DNA of 64,000 nucleotides. Origin: Nocardiopsis quinghaiensis (GTDB lineage: Bacteria > Actinomycetota > Actinomycetes > Streptosporangiales > Streptosporangiaceae). Position numbers and translations under genes: made by a program. Location: the NCBI RefSeq assembly GCF_008638365.1, contig NZ_VWVU01000017.1:62001-126000 (forward strand). The letters run 5' to 3'. Under the pieces are notes generated by a model. The model was not told where the DNA came from and ran no database searches. It worked only from the letters and a program-made list of their open reading frames with translations. The first letter of the stretch is position 1. Each line of letters opens with the position of its first letter. Below are positions 1-9,400 of this stretch, one piece after another.

Positions 1-206
1 GTTCGTTCACGCTCCTGCGCTACTCGGAGTTCGAACTGGCGGACATGGTCTACCTGGAGCAGCTCACGGACGCCGAGATCATCGACCGCCGTCCCGTGGT
101 GGAGGCCTACACCAAGGCCATGACCCGGCTGAGCGTCGCCGCGGCCACACCCGACGAGACGCTGGACATGCTCAAGGAGATGCTGGAGGACCTGGACAAG
201 GAGTGA
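1..206 (+). CDS. HTH regulator with DUF5753-like C-terminus (3' end only)
   Basis: Only the last 67 codons are in the window, read from base 3 to the TGA at 204-206. The visible sequence (SFTLLRYSEFELADMVYLEQ at its start, then a helical tail ending MLEDLDKE) matches the C-terminal ligand-like domain of Scr1-type XRE regulators of actinomycetes (DUF5753). The DNA-binding N-terminus lies outside. These regulators usually sit directly upstream of a DUF397 gene on the same strand. Here the DUF397 gene lies next door but on the opposite strand, so the two genes converge. A hairpin with a T-rich tail follows the stop. Confidence 0.75.
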   Translation, partial: SFTLLRYSEFELADMVYLEQLTDAEIIDRRPVVEAYTKAMTRLSVAAATPDETLDMLKEMLEDLDKE

Positions 207-260
207 GAGCACGCCTCGCGTCCGGGAGGGGTCCGGGACGAGGAGGCCGGGGATCGAGAC

Positions 261-280
261 AGGCTCGCCGAGGCGGGCCT
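261..280 (+). terminator. Intrinsic terminator after the HTH gene
   Basis: A 9-bp stem (261-269 with 272-280, one G-T pair, 2-nt loop) is followed at 281-290 by TTCTGGTTTT. It lies 55 bases after the stop at 206, as expected for an intrinsic terminator. Confidence 0.6.
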
Positions 281-292
281 TTCTGGTTTTCC

Positions 293-334
293 GGCGCGGC
301 TCGCCTCGGGGCCGGCCCCGAGGCGAGCCGCGCC
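293..334. repeat. Perfect 42-bp palindrome
   Basis: Bases 293-313 are the exact reverse complement of 314-334, with no loop. It lies between two convergent genes and may be a bidirectional terminator or extruded hairpin. It is the second of four dyads in this gap. Confidence 0.7.
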
Positions 335-338
335 CGGT

Positions 339-379
339 GTCCACCGTGGGGTCCCTGCCAGGGACACCCCACGGTGGAC
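339..379. repeat. Long near-perfect hairpin
   Basis: The left arm 339-357 pairs with 359-379 apart from one bulged base on the right arm. It directly follows the 42-bp palindrome, so strong secondary structures are stacked between the convergent genes. Confidence 0.6.
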
Positions 380-429
380 CGTCTTCGGCCGACCCGGACG
401 AGGGCGTGGCAACCGGGGCGGCGTGCGGA

Positions 430-460
430 GAAGGGATCGTCGCCGGGCGACGATCCCTTC
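430..460 (-). terminator. Terminator of the DUF397 gene (possibly bidirectional)
   Basis: GAAGGGATCGTCGC (430-443) and its exact complement (447-460) form a perfect 14-bp stem with a 3-nt loop. It lies 44 bases beyond the DUF397 stop at 504. Confidence 0.7.
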
Positions 461-503
461 CTCGTGTGCCGAGGACATCGATGTGCCCAGTGGAGAGGTC
501 TCC

Positions 504-737
504 CTAGCTGAGGAGATTGTCGAAGTCGCCGTCCTTGGCGCCCAGGATCATGCAGTCGATCTCCTCCTGGGTGTAGACCAGGGCCGGCCCGGACGGGAAG
601 CGGGAGTTGCGCACGGCGATGGAACCGTCGCCGAGGCGGGCCATCTCCACGCACGCTCCCTGGGAGTTGCTGCGCCTGGCCTTCTGCCACGCGGCGTCGG
701 TGAGGTTGGTCGCGGGGATGCCGTTGTGTGCGGTCAT
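504..737 (-). CDS. DUF397 domain protein
   Basis: A 77-residue protein. The features typical of DUF397 are all present: a W-x-K/R-S-x-x-S segment (AWQKARRSNSQGACVEMA), then a strand reading GSIAVRNSRFPSGPALVYT, then a short acidic C-terminal helix. DUF397 proteins are small partners of Scr1-type HTH regulators and are often linked to developmental control in Streptomyces relatives; their biochemical role is not settled. The ATG at 735-737 has AAGGAG about 8 nt upstream. The nearest HTH gene converges on it instead of preceding it, so co-translation is impossible and the pair must be regulated separately. Confidence 0.8.
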   Translation of the reverse strand: MTAHNGIPATNLTDAAWQKARRSNSQGACVEMARLGDGSIAVRNSRFPSGPALVYTQEEIDCMILGAKDGDFDNLLS

Positions 738-1035
738 GCTGTGCTCCTTCGTTCCTTGAGGGGAGGTGTCCGTGCTGATGCACTCACGGATGCACGTGCA
801 TTGGCACTGACATATTCACAAGCATAGCGTGACCTCCGCCACTTGTCCGAGGGTTTCGCGGTATGTAAGCGTCATGTAACCCGCCGCCGGGGAGGTGCGG
901 TCGCGGTGCCGCGAGGCGGCCCGGCGGCGGGGCCGGCCGGTGACCCGCGGAGGAGGCGGGGACGGGAAGGACGAGAGCCCCGCCGGGCGCGCGGCGGGTG
1001 CCGCGGGCCCGACGGGGCTCGAAGGACCGGGTCGG
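738..1035. other. Intergenic region upstream of the DUF397 gene
   Basis: A 298-base gap. It holds the likely minus-strand promoter of the DUF397 gene near 821-826 (TATGCT on the minus strand) and a 12-bp palindrome at 790-801. The rest, up to the stop of the zinc-binding lipoprotein at 1036, is GC-rich with no convincing gene. Confidence 0.5.
790..801. promoter_or_regulatory. Candidate operator ATGCACGTGCAT
   Basis: A perfect 12-bp palindrome 53 bases upstream of the DUF397 start and about 20 bases downstream of a TATGCT element on the minus strand. It would overlap the early transcribed region. That an Scr1-type regulator binds here is inference. Confidence 0.4.
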
Positions 1036-2037
1036 TCAGGAACAGGCCAGAGCGGTGGTCAGCGCGTCCAGGTTGCCGCGCATGATCGAGGGATAGTCGT
1101 CGCCGGGGGAGTCCTCGGTGACGCCCTCCAGGGGGTCGAGCACCTCCACCCGCGCGCCGGTCTCGGAGGCGATGGTCTCCGCGGTCGCCGCGGGCATCAG
1201 CGGCTCGGTGAAGACGGTGGTGATGTCGTGCTCGCGGACGGTGTCGGTGATCGCCGCGATCTGCGAGGGCGAGGGCTCGGTGTCGGGGTCCACCCCGCTG
1301 ACGCCGACCTGTTCCAGACCGTAGTCCTCGGTGAGGTAGGTGAAGGCGGTGTGCCCGACGACCACCTCGTCGTGCTCGCAGGAGGACAGGCCCTCCTCGT
1401 ACTCCTGGCCGATCGCCTCCAGTTCGGCGGTCACGGTCTCCACGTTCCGCGCGTAGCGGTCGGCGCCCTCGGGGTGGGCCTCGGCCATGCGGTCGCCGAG
1501 CGACTGGGCCACCTGCGCCATCAGGTCCACGTCCAGCCAGAAGTGGGGGTCGTGCTCGCCGTGGTCGTGGCCCTCCTCCTCGCCGTGCTCCTCCTCGCCG
1601 TGGCCCTCCTCGTCCGCGTGCTCGTCCTCCGCGTGCCCGTCCCCGGCCTCGTCGGCGGAGCGCAGCCGAACGAGGTCGGCGACGTCGAGCGCGTTCTCGG
1701 AGGCCTCCTGCTCGATCGCCTCGTCCACCGCGGGCTGGAGGCCGCTCACGTGGAAGGCGATGTCGGCCTCGCTGACCTCGGCGACCTGGCGGCCGGTGAG
1801 CTCCAGGTCGTGGGGTTCGGTGCCCGGTTCGGTGAGCTGGACGACCGCCACCTGCTCACCGCCGATCTCCCGGGCCAGCCATTCCAGGGGATAGACGCCG
1901 GTGACCACGGTGATGTCGGCTTCGGCCGGGGAGACACCCGAGTCGTCCGCCCCTTCGTCGCCGCTTCCGCAGGCGGTGATCGTCATGAGTGTCGCGGCGC
2001 CGAGGGCGGCGACCCGCAGGGTTGTCCCAGTTCGCAT
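1036..2037 (-). CDS. znuA: Zinc ABC transporter substrate-binding lipoprotein (ZnuA/AdcA-like)
   Basis: 333 residues. A lipoprotein signal peptide ends in the lipobox ITAC (about residue 23), so the protein is anchored outside the membrane. The body is a cluster A-I metal-binding fold with the PHFWLD motif and conserved His and Glu/Asp ligands (VVGHTAFTYL, VFTEPLMP). Between the first two ligands, about residues 134-162, lies a His/Glu/Asp-rich loop typical of zinc-binding members. Its job is to capture extracellular zinc for an ABC importer. No permease or ATPase gene adjoins it, so it must serve a transporter encoded elsewhere. A Zur-type box lies 20 bases upstream of the ATG. Confidence 0.9.
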   Translation of the reverse strand: MRTGTTLRVAALGAATLMTITACGSGDEGADDSGVSPAEADITVVTGVYPLEWLAREIGGEQVAVVQLTEPGTEPHDLELTGRQVAEVSEADIAFHVSGLQPAVDEAIEQEASENALDVADLVRLRSADEAGDGHAEDEHADEEGHGEEEHGEEEGHDHGEHDPHFWLDVDLMAQVAQSLGDRMAEAHPEGADRYARNVETVTAELEAIGQEYEEGLSSCEHDEVVVGHTAFTYLTEDYGLEQVGVSGVDPDTEPSPSQIAAITDTVREHDITTVFTEPLMPAATAETIASETGARVEVLDPLEGVTEDSPGDDYPSIMRGNLDALTTALACS

Positions 2038-2056
2038 GGGTCAATTCTCGGGAAAA

Positions 2057-2071
2057 TGAAAACGGTTGTCA
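2057..2071. promoter_or_regulatory. Candidate Zur box upstream of znuA
   Basis: TGAAAACGGTTGTCA is an imperfect dyad close to actinobacterial Zur boxes of the type TGAAAATCATTTTCA. It sits 20 bases upstream of the znuA start, where bound Zur-zinc would block transcription. This predicts induction under zinc limitation. Confidence 0.65.
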
Positions 2072-2117
2072 ATTTGTCCGTTTGGTGGGGACCCGCCGGG
2101 TGCCGGACCGCGCCGGC

Positions 2118-2789
2118 TCAGGTGGACTCGGAGAAGCGCTCCACGTCGTCGGTTTTGCCCGCCACCACGATCACGTCGCCCTTGTTCAGCACCGTCTCCT
2201 GGGTGGCGTAGGTGAACTCCTCGTTCAACCGCTTCACCGACACCACGGTGATCCCGTACTGCTGGCGGACCCCCGTCTCCCGCAGGGTCTTGCCGATCAG
2301 CGCCTTGGGGGCCTTGGTCTTGCCGAGGGAGAAGCCCTCCTCCAGTTCCACGTAGTCGAGCATCCGGCCCGACAGCAGGTGCGCCACGCGCTCACCCATG
2401 TCGTGCTCGGGCAGCACCACGTGGTGGGCGCCCACCTGCTCCAGGATCCGCCCGTGCCGACGGCTCGTCGCCTTCGCCCAGATGTTGGACACCCCCATGT
2501 CCACCAGCTGCGAGGTGGCCAGGATGCTCTCCTCCAGGTGCGTGCCGATGGCCACCACCGCACGGTTGAACTGGGACGCGCCCACCTGGTGCAGTGCCTC
2601 CTCGTCGGTGGCGTCGGCGATCACCGTGTGCGTGAGGGCGTCTGCGTAGGTCTGCACCATGCGCGGGCTGGAGTCGACGCCCAGGACCTCCCATCCCCGG
2701 CTGACCAGCTCCAGCGCCAGCGAACTGCCGAACCGGCCCAGGCCGATGACCAGGACACGCCTGTCGGTGGGTCTCCTGTGCTGCTGCAC
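2118..2789 (-). CDS. ktrA: TrkA/KtrA potassium uptake regulatory subunit
   Basis: 223 residues. The N-terminal RCK_N/Rossmann domain shows the dinucleotide-binding motif VLVIGLGRFGSSLALEL at residues 13-29 and an acidic residue ending the second strand (VLGVDSS). A C-terminal RCK_C domain occupies about residues 140-220. Such soluble rings bind NAD(H) or ATP/ADP and gate the membrane potassium channel. The gene lies 27 bases after the TrkH/KtrB-type gene, in the same direction, and the two form an operon. Confidence 0.9.
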   Translation of the reverse strand: MQQHRRPTDRRVLVIGLGRFGSSLALELVSRGWEVLGVDSSPRMVQTYADALTHTVIADATDEEALHQVGASQFNRAVVAIGTHLEESILATSQLVDMGVSNIWAKATSRRHGRILEQVGAHHVVLPEHDMGERVAHLLSGRMLDYVELEEGFSLGKTKAPKALIGKTLRETGVRQQYGITVVSVKRLNEEFTYATQETVLNKGDVIVVAGKTDDVERFSEST

Positions 2790-2816
2790 GGGTCTCTCCT
2801 TCTGTGCCGAGGCGCC

Positions 2817-4277
2817 TCAGCCGATGATCGGCCGCGCCTTGGCGAGATCGTAGCGACGAGGGCGGTTACGGAACGCGAGCGCGGTCACGAAAGTGATGGG
2901 GCCGATCCGGCCGGCGACCATGAGCACGGCCAGCAGGCACTGCACCCAGGGGGCCAGGTCCGCGGTGATGCCGGTGGACAGGCCGACCACGCCGACGGCG
3001 GACACCACCTCGAACATCACGGGCAGCGTGTCGTAGGGGGTGGTGCGCACCAGCAGGATGGTGGTGAACGCCACGACCGTCGCGGACAGGAACACCAGGC
3101 TCAGCGACTGCCGGATGACCTCGGGCGAGAGCTGGCGGTCGAACACGTGCACCTTGTCCTGGGCGCGGACCTCGGCCAGCACCACCAGGAAGATCACCGC
3201 GAGGGTGGCGACCTTGATCCCCCCGGCCGTTCCGGCGCTGCCGTTGCCGACGAACATGAGCATGATGGTCGTCAGCAGCGTGGCGTCCTCCATCTGGCCG
3301 GTGTCGACGACGTTGAGGCCGCCGCTGCGGGGCATCACACCGTGGAAGAAGCCGTCGGTGAGCCGGGCCGACCAGTGCAGCTGGCCCAGGGTCGCCGGGT
3401 TGTTCCACTCCATCACGATCACCAGCAGTGCTCCGGCCGCGTAGAGGATCATGGTGGTGGTGAGGGTGAGTTTGGTGTGCAGGCTCCACAGGCGTGGCGT
3501 GCGCAGCTCGCGCCGCAGTTCCAGCAGGACCGGGAAGCCGATACCGCCGAGGATGACCGCGACGGACACGGTGACCAGGATGAGCGCGTCGCCGGAGAAG
3601 CGGGTCATGCTGTCGCCGTAGAGCGACAGGCCCGCGTTGTTGAAGGCCGAGATCGAGTGGAACAAGCCCGAGTAGACGGCCGTCCCGAAGGACATGTCGT
3701 AGCCCAGCCACATCCTCGGTGTGATCAGCAGGAACGTGCATCCCTGGAGTATCAGGAAGACCACCGCCACCCGGCTGACCACGCCGCGCACGTCGCCCAC
3801 CCACAGGCTCCGGGTCTCGGCCTGCACGTTGAGCTGCATGCGCAGCCCGAACCGGTGGATCATCGCGGTGCCCAGCAGGGAGGCCACGGTCATGATCCCC
3901 ATGCCCCCGGCCTGCATGAGGACCAGGATGATCCCGTGTCCGAAGGCGTTGAGGTCGGCGCCGATGTCGATCACGCTCAGCCCGCACACCGCCAGCGACG
4001 TCGTCGCGGTGAAGAAGGCCTGGACGAACGTCAGCCCCTCGCCGTCGGGCGTGGCCAGCGGGGTCATCAGCAGACCCGTGCCCGCCAGGTCCACGGCCAT
4101 GAACATCATGAGGAAGACCCGCGCGGGCTTGCGCCACCCGCGGGGCTCACGTGTCGACCCCGAGTCCAGCCGCATCCGGCGCCTCAGCAGGGACGCTCTC
4201 CGGGGGAGGAACGACGCCCCGCCGCGGACCGGTCGGAGAAGGGCGCGCATGCCCGCTCTCGGCGGCTTCGCGCTCAT
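2817..4277 (-). CDS. ktrB: TrkH/KtrB-type potassium transporter membrane subunit
   Basis: Up to 486 residues with repeated M1-P-M2 units. Selectivity-filter-like segments are visible: TSLAVCGLS, SAFNNAGLS, MPRSGGLN and SAVGVVGLS. A glycine-rich break in the third repeat (GNGSAGTAGG) matches the gating loop of the family. It imports potassium with the adjacent KtrA ring. The start is uncertain: the ATG at 4277 lacks a good ribosome site, while in-frame ATGs at 4250 and 4175 have purine-rich sequence upstream. The 4175 start, preceded by TGAGGCGCC, would still keep every membrane segment. Confidence 0.88.
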   Translation of the reverse strand: MSAKPPRAGMRALLRPVRGGASFLPRRASLLRRRMRLDSGSTREPRGWRKPARVFLMMFMAVDLAGTGLLMTPLATPDGEGLTFVQAFFTATTSLAVCGLSVIDIGADLNAFGHGIILVLMQAGGMGIMTVASLLGTAMIHRFGLRMQLNVQAETRSLWVGDVRGVVSRVAVVFLILQGCTFLLITPRMWLGYDMSFGTAVYSGLFHSISAFNNAGLSLYGDSMTRFSGDALILVTVSVAVILGGIGFPVLLELRRELRTPRLWSLHTKLTLTTTMILYAAGALLVIVMEWNNPATLGQLHWSARLTDGFFHGVMPRSGGLNVVDTGQMEDATLLTTIMLMFVGNGSAGTAGGIKVATLAVIFLVVLAEVRAQDKVHVFDRQLSPEVIRQSLSLVFLSATVVAFTTILLVRTTPYDTLPVMFEVVSAVGVVGLSTGITADLAPWVQCLLAVLMVAGRIGPITFVTALAFRNRPRRYDLAKARPIIG

Positions 4278-4449
4278 CGTCGGTCGGGGGTTGGGAAGGG
4301 TGCCACGGTTCCTCCTTTTGCATGGCCGCGAGGAATTGTGCCAGAAGGCCTCGATCGTGGCACGTCGACCGGCCCGTCCAGCATCGTAAACCCGCTGGAA
4401 GGCGGCGCGGGCCGCTCGGAGGAACCCCCTCGGACCAGGAGGTGGCGGG

Positions 4450-5364
4450 TCAGGCGTGGCAGGTGCCCTCGTGGTCGGCGTGGCCGGGCGGTTCCAGCTG
4501 CAGGGTGGAGTGCTCGACGTCGAAGTGGCCCGTCAGGCACGCGTGGAGTTCGTCCAGCATCCGGCCGCTGTCGCCGAGGTACTCCTCGGCGACCACCACG
4601 TGCGCCGACATCACGGGCACCCCGGAGGTGATGGTCCAGGCGTGCAGGTCGTGCACGTCGAGCACGGCGGGGTGCCCGAGCAGGTGGTCGCGTACCTCGC
4701 CCAGGTCCATGCCCCTGGGCGTGGCCTCCAGCAGGATGTGCACGGCCTCGCGCAGCAGCGCCCAGGCGCGGGGCACGATGATCACGGCGATACCCAGTGA
4801 CACGAGGGTGTCCACCCGTGTCCACCCGGTCATCCAGACCACGGTTCCGCCCGCGATGACGCCGACCGAGGCCAGGGCGTCGCCCATGACCTCCAGGTAG
4901 GCGCCCTTGACGTTGAGGCTCGACCGGGCGCCCGACCGCAGGACGAACAGCGCGCCGACGTTCATGACCAGGCCGAACGCGGCGACGACGACCATGCCGG
5001 GGCCGGACACGTCAGCGGGTCTCTGGAGCCGCTCGACCGCCTCCACCACGATGAACCCGCACAGGACGAACAGCACCAGCGCGTTGACGGCGGCGGCGAG
5101 GATCTCCGCGCGCTGGTAGCCGAAGGTGCGCCTGTTGGTGGCGGGCCGCGCGGCGATCCACACGGCGGCCAGGGCGAGGGCCACCCCGAGGGAGTCGGTG
5201 ACGGTGTGCCCGGCGTCGGCGAGCAGGGCCAGGCTGCCGCTGAGCGCGGCGCCGACCACCTGGACCACGGCGACGGCGAGCATCATCCCCAGGACCACCG
5301 CCAGCCGCCTGCTGTTGGCCGCCCCCGCGGTGACCGCGTGCCCGTGCCCGTGTCCCACACCCAT
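4450..5364 (-). CDS. Cation diffusion facilitator (CzcD-type) heavy-metal exporter
   Basis: 304 residues from the ATG at 5362-5364, which has AGGGGG upstream; longer starts lack this. A short His-rich N-terminus (MGVGHGHGH) is followed by six membrane helices with the metal site LLADAGHTVTDSLG, then a cytoplasmic C-terminal domain ending in a His/Cys tail (HADHEGTCHA). CDF proteins exchange protons for Zn, Cd or Co. The divergent neighbour encodes a CmtR-like metal sensor, so metal-induced expression is likely. Confidence 0.9.
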   Translation of the reverse strand: MGVGHGHGHAVTAGAANSRRLAVVLGMMLAVAVVQVVGAALSGSLALLADAGHTVTDSLGVALALAAVWIAARPATNRRTFGYQRAEILAAAVNALVLFVLCGFIVVEAVERLQRPADVSGPGMVVVAAFGLVMNVGALFVLRSGARSSLNVKGAYLEVMGDALASVGVIAGGTVVWMTGWTRVDTLVSLGIAVIIVPRAWALLREAVHILLEATPRGMDLGEVRDHLLGHPAVLDVHDLHAWTITSGVPVMSAHVVVAEEYLGDSGRMLDELHACLTGHFDVEHSTLQLEPPGHADHEGTCHA

Positions 5365-5445
5365 CGGTGCCCCCTGACCTACTGACCTACCGTCCCGTAC
5401 CCGGGCGCCGCGGAGGGCGGCACCCATGGTTCAGCCACCACTGTT

Positions 5446-5471
5446 TATACAGCCTGGGATGTCTATACAGC
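5446..5471. promoter_or_regulatory. Direct TATACAGC repeats between the CDF exporter and cmtR-like genes
   Basis: TATACAGC occurs at 5446-5453 and 5464-5471, 18 bp apart. The whole segment has TATA at both ends of a weak dyad. In the short divergent gap it is the most AT-rich stretch and is a candidate promoter and sensor operator. Confidence 0.5.
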
Positions 5472-5492
5472 AAGCTATGTACAATGGTTTTC

Positions 5493-5912
5493 ATGTTGAC
5501 CTCCGAGCAGCGCCTGTCCGCCATCCACCGACTCGGCCGCGCTCTGGCCGACCCCACCCGGTGCCGCCTCCTGCTGGCGCTCCTCGACGGTCCCCACTAC
5601 CCCGCCGGGCTCGCCGAACAACTGGGTCTCACCCGCCAGAACGTCTCCAACCACCTCGCCTGTCTGCGCGACTGCGGCCTGGTGCGCACCTCCGCCAAGG
5701 GCAGGCAGGTCAGCTACGAGCTCGTGGACGCGTCCCTGACCCACGCCCTGGAGGACCTCCTGCGGGTGGTGTGGGGCACCGCGCAGCCGCACGCGCCCGT
5801 GGACCGGGCGGGCGGTCCCACGGACCGGACGAGCGGACTCACGGGTCGGCCGGACGAGTCCGCGGGGAGCGCCGGGCCGTCTGGCGCGGTGAACCGGGAA
5901 TCCCTGATGTGA
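5493..5912 (+). CDS. cmtR: CmtR-like ArsR-family metal-sensing repressor
   Basis: 139 residues from the ATG at 5493; an in-frame ATG at 5484 is an alternative. The sequence closely follows mycobacterial CmtR, with the same opening pattern (LGRALADPTRCRLLLALLDG) and recognition helix segment (LTRQNVSNHLACLRDCGLV). The two cysteines of that segment correspond to CmtR Cys57 and Cys61, which bind Cd(II)/Pb(II). The third CmtR ligand, Cys102, is not seen; the aligned region reads AQPHAP, so a histidine may replace it. It probably represses the divergent CDF exporter. The C-terminal 45 residues are a Gly/Ser/Asp-rich tail. Confidence 0.85.
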   Translation: MLTSEQRLSAIHRLGRALADPTRCRLLLALLDGPHYPAGLAEQLGLTRQNVSNHLACLRDCGLVRTSAKGRQVSYELVDASLTHALEDLLRVVWGTAQPHAPVDRAGGPTDRTSGLTGRPDESAGSAGPSGAVNRESLM

Positions 5913-6425
5913 CGTGCGCCACGTGCCACGGGCGCCCGGAGCGCGGAGTGGGAGTGCCCAGCCGCCCTCGGGCTCCGACTTTGGGATGAGGACGTCGACT
6001 TTGGTCGGGACCGGCCCTGACAGAAGGCTGACGTGTCCCTGAGAGTCCCCCTGAAACGGGAGGGAAAGCTCAACTCCAGATATAACGCGACGTATGGTGA
6101 ATGGTGCGCCCGGCGGATGCGTGAGGCCCGGCGAACGAGGCTGACACAGGTGTCCCGCCCCTCGCGGACGAACACCGGCATCCCCACCACCACACGTCCG
6201 AGAAAACGGCTGCCGGACCGACGGCCGGCGCCAGAGCCGACGGACGACGTGTGTGCTCGGACGGGCGCCGACAAGCGCTGGACGACCCGCACGCCACGGC
6301 CCGCCCCCGTGGTCCGCAGTGAACTAGGAGCGAGAACCTCTCATGTCCAGATCGGCCGCAAGGGCCCGCGCCGAGGGCCTCCCCCAGCCGGGGACCGCCG
6401 CCAGGGGAACGGAAGGGGCGAACAC
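5913..6425. other. Upstream region of the RND exporter gene
   Basis: 513 bases. Codons continue open upstream of the chosen start, but the encoded segment is Arg/Pro/Thr-rich and unlike any RND N-terminus, so it is treated as untranslated. A locally AT-richer stretch around 6070-6100 may hold the promoter. No clear operator was found. Confidence 0.4.
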
Positions 6426-9400
6426 GTGAGCCGCCTTTCGGTCATGTCGCTCGGCAACCGGGCGCTGGTCCTGCTCATCACCCTGGCGGTCCTCTCCTTC
6501 GGCGCCATCGCCGCCGTGACGGCCAAGCGCGAGCTCTTCCCCGAGGTCTCGCTTCCGATGGTGATGGTCACGGGGAACTACTCCGGCGCCACGCCCCAGG
6601 TGGTGGAGGGACAGGTCACCGAACCCCTGGAGCAGGCGCTCCAGGGCGTGGAGGGGGTCAACACCGTCACCTCCACCTCCAGCACCGGCTCCGCCCAGAT
6701 CATGGCGGAGTTCGACTACGGACGCGACCAGGACGCCCTGGTCCGCGAGGCGCAGGTCGCCATCGACCAGATCTCGGGCGTCCTCCCCGAGGACGTCGAC
6801 ACCTCCGTCATGTCCATGAGCTCGGACATGATGCCCGCCATGCTCATGGCCGCCAGCTCCGAGGAGGGCGACGAGCAGGCGATGATCTCCACCGTCGAGA
6901 ACGTCCTCATCCCGGAGCTGGAGTCCGTCGACGGCGTACGCTCGGCCAACCTCTCCGGAGTGCCCGAGGAGAGCGTCGAGGTCGTTCCGGACGAGGACGA
7001 GCTCGCCTCCGCCGGGATCACCTCCGAGGACATCGCGCAGGCCCTGGAGAACAGCGGCATGCTCATGGCCGGAGGCTCCATCGACGAGGACGGCCGGACC
7101 CTGAGCGTCACCACCGGTGAGCAGCTCACCTCCCTGGAGGAGGTCGAGGACCTGTGGGTCCGGCCCTCGCAGGGCGTCGACGAGTCCGCCGCCGTGCCCG
7201 GAGCACCGCCGGCCGCCCCGTCCCCGCCCGTCCGGATCTCCGAGGTCGCCGACGTCGAGCTCGTCACCGACGAGTCCAGCAGCATCGCCCGTCTGGACGG
7301 CGACCCCAGCATCGCCCTGGTCATCATGGCCACCCCCGACGGCAACACCGTCGACATCTCCGACGGCGTCCAGACCGTCCTGGACGAGCAGGCCGACCTG
7401 CTGGGCTCCGACACCAACGTCACCGTGGTCTTCGACCAGGCGCCCTTCATCAACGACTCCATCACGGACATGTTCGAGGCGGGCGCCTACGGCCTGGTCG
7501 CCTCGGTCATCGTGATCCTCGTCTTCCTGCTCTCCATCCGCTCCACGCTGGTCGTCGCCGTCTCCATCCCGGTCTCGATCCTCATCGCCTTCGTGGGCAT
7601 GCAGGCCTTCGGGTTCACCCTCAACATGCTGACCCTGGCGGCCATCACCATCTCGATCGGCCGCGTGGTGGACGACTCCATCGTGGTGCTGGAGAACGTC
7701 CGGCGGCACATGGACTACGGCAAGGAACGCATGAGGGCGGTCAAGGACGGCGTGAGCGAGGTCGCCGTCGCCGTGGCCTCGTCCTCCTTCGCCACCATCG
7801 CCGTCTTCCTGCCGCTGGCCTTCGTCGGTGGCATGGTGGGCGAGATCTTCCTGCCGTTCGCCGTCACCAGCGCGCTCGCCCTGGGCGGATCGCTGCTTGT
7901 GGCGCTCACCATCACCCCGGTGCTGTGCTACTGGTTCATGCGCCCGAAGGACGTCGGCGAGGCCACCCAGGAGGAGGTCGAGCGCGAGCAGAACGAGCGC
8001 GAGCTGCACTCCCCGCTGCAGCGCGCCTACCTGCCGGTCATCCGCTGGATCACGACCTGGCGCAAGACCGCCACGGTCGTCACCCTGGTCTCGACCCTCG
8101 CCATCTTCGGCGGGACGATCGCCATGGCGACCAACTCCGAGACCGACTGGATGGGCGAGGCCGAGCAGAACACCTACACGGTCGTGCAGGAGCTGGAGCC
8201 CGGCACCTCCCTGGAGGCCGCCGACGCCGAGGCCGCCAAGGTCGAGGAGCTCCTGGGCGGGATGGCCTGGATCGAGACCTACCAGACCAACATCGGCGGC
8301 GACCCGCTGATGGGCGGTGGGCCCGACCAGATCGACTACACCATCACCGCCGACCCGGAGAGCGACCAGCTGCGCAACCGCGACGTGCTGCGCGAGGAGT
8401 TCGCCGACCTGGACACCGAGTACGAGCCGCGCCTGGACTCCAGCGGGGGCATGGGCGGCTCCGGTATCGAGGTGCGGGTCACCGCCGAGGACCAGGACAC
8501 CCTGGCCGAGGCCGCGCGGATGGTCGAGGACGCGCTGAGGGGCATCGACGGCGCCGACGACGTGGTCAGCGGCACCACCGAGTCGCAGGCCTCTCTGGAG
8601 GTGCGTGTGGACCGCGAGGAGGCCGCCGAGCACGGTATGAGCGAGGCCATGGTCGGCCAGGCGGTCTCGGCCGCCTTCAACGGCCGCGACGCGGGCACCG
8701 TCACCATCGACGACATCCGCCGCGACGTGGTCATCCGCGTGGAGGAGGCCCCGCAGACGGTCGCCGAGCTGGAGGAGCTGCCGGTGGCGGCCCCCGGCGG
8801 GCAGACCCTCGACCTGGTCGACGTCGCCGAGGTGGAGGAGGTGCGCCAGCCGCCGGAGCTCACCCGCATCGACGGGGTCACCAGCACCACGGTGTCGGCC
8901 ACCGCGACCGCCTCCGACCTGGGTGGGGTCAGCGAGCGGATCGGTGAGGCCCTGGACACCATGGACCTGCCCGAGGGCGCCGACGCCAGCCTGGGCGGGG
9001 TGAGCCAGGACCAGACCGAGGGCTTCACCCAGATCGGCCTGGCCATGCTCGTCGCGATCGTCATCTGCTACCTGATCATGGTGGCGACGTTCAAGAGCCT
9101 GGTCCAGCCGCTCATGCTGCTGGTCTCGGTCCCGTTCGCCGCGACCGGCTCGCTGGGTCTGCTCATGCTGACCGGCACCCCGATCGGTTCCGCCGCCCTG
9201 ATCGGCATGCTGATGCTGATCGGCATCGTGATCACCAACGCCATCGTGCTGATGGACCTGATCAACCAGAACCAGAACAGGGGGATGCCGCTCGGTGAGG
9301 CGATCGTGGAGGGTGCCCGGCACCGTCTGCGACCCATCCTCATGACGGCGGCGGGCACCATCGCCGCCCTCGTGCCGATGGCCACCGGCCTGGCGGGCGG

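Noticed and set aside
843..1085. A small plus-strand frame downstream of the DUF397 promoter
   Set aside because: It is Arg/Gly-rich low-complexity sequence and overlaps the end of the znuA gene without a ribosome site.
1989..4631. An 880-codon plus-strand open frame
   Set aside because: It is antisense to the ktr genes. Its His/Gln/Asp-rich translation has no family resemblance.
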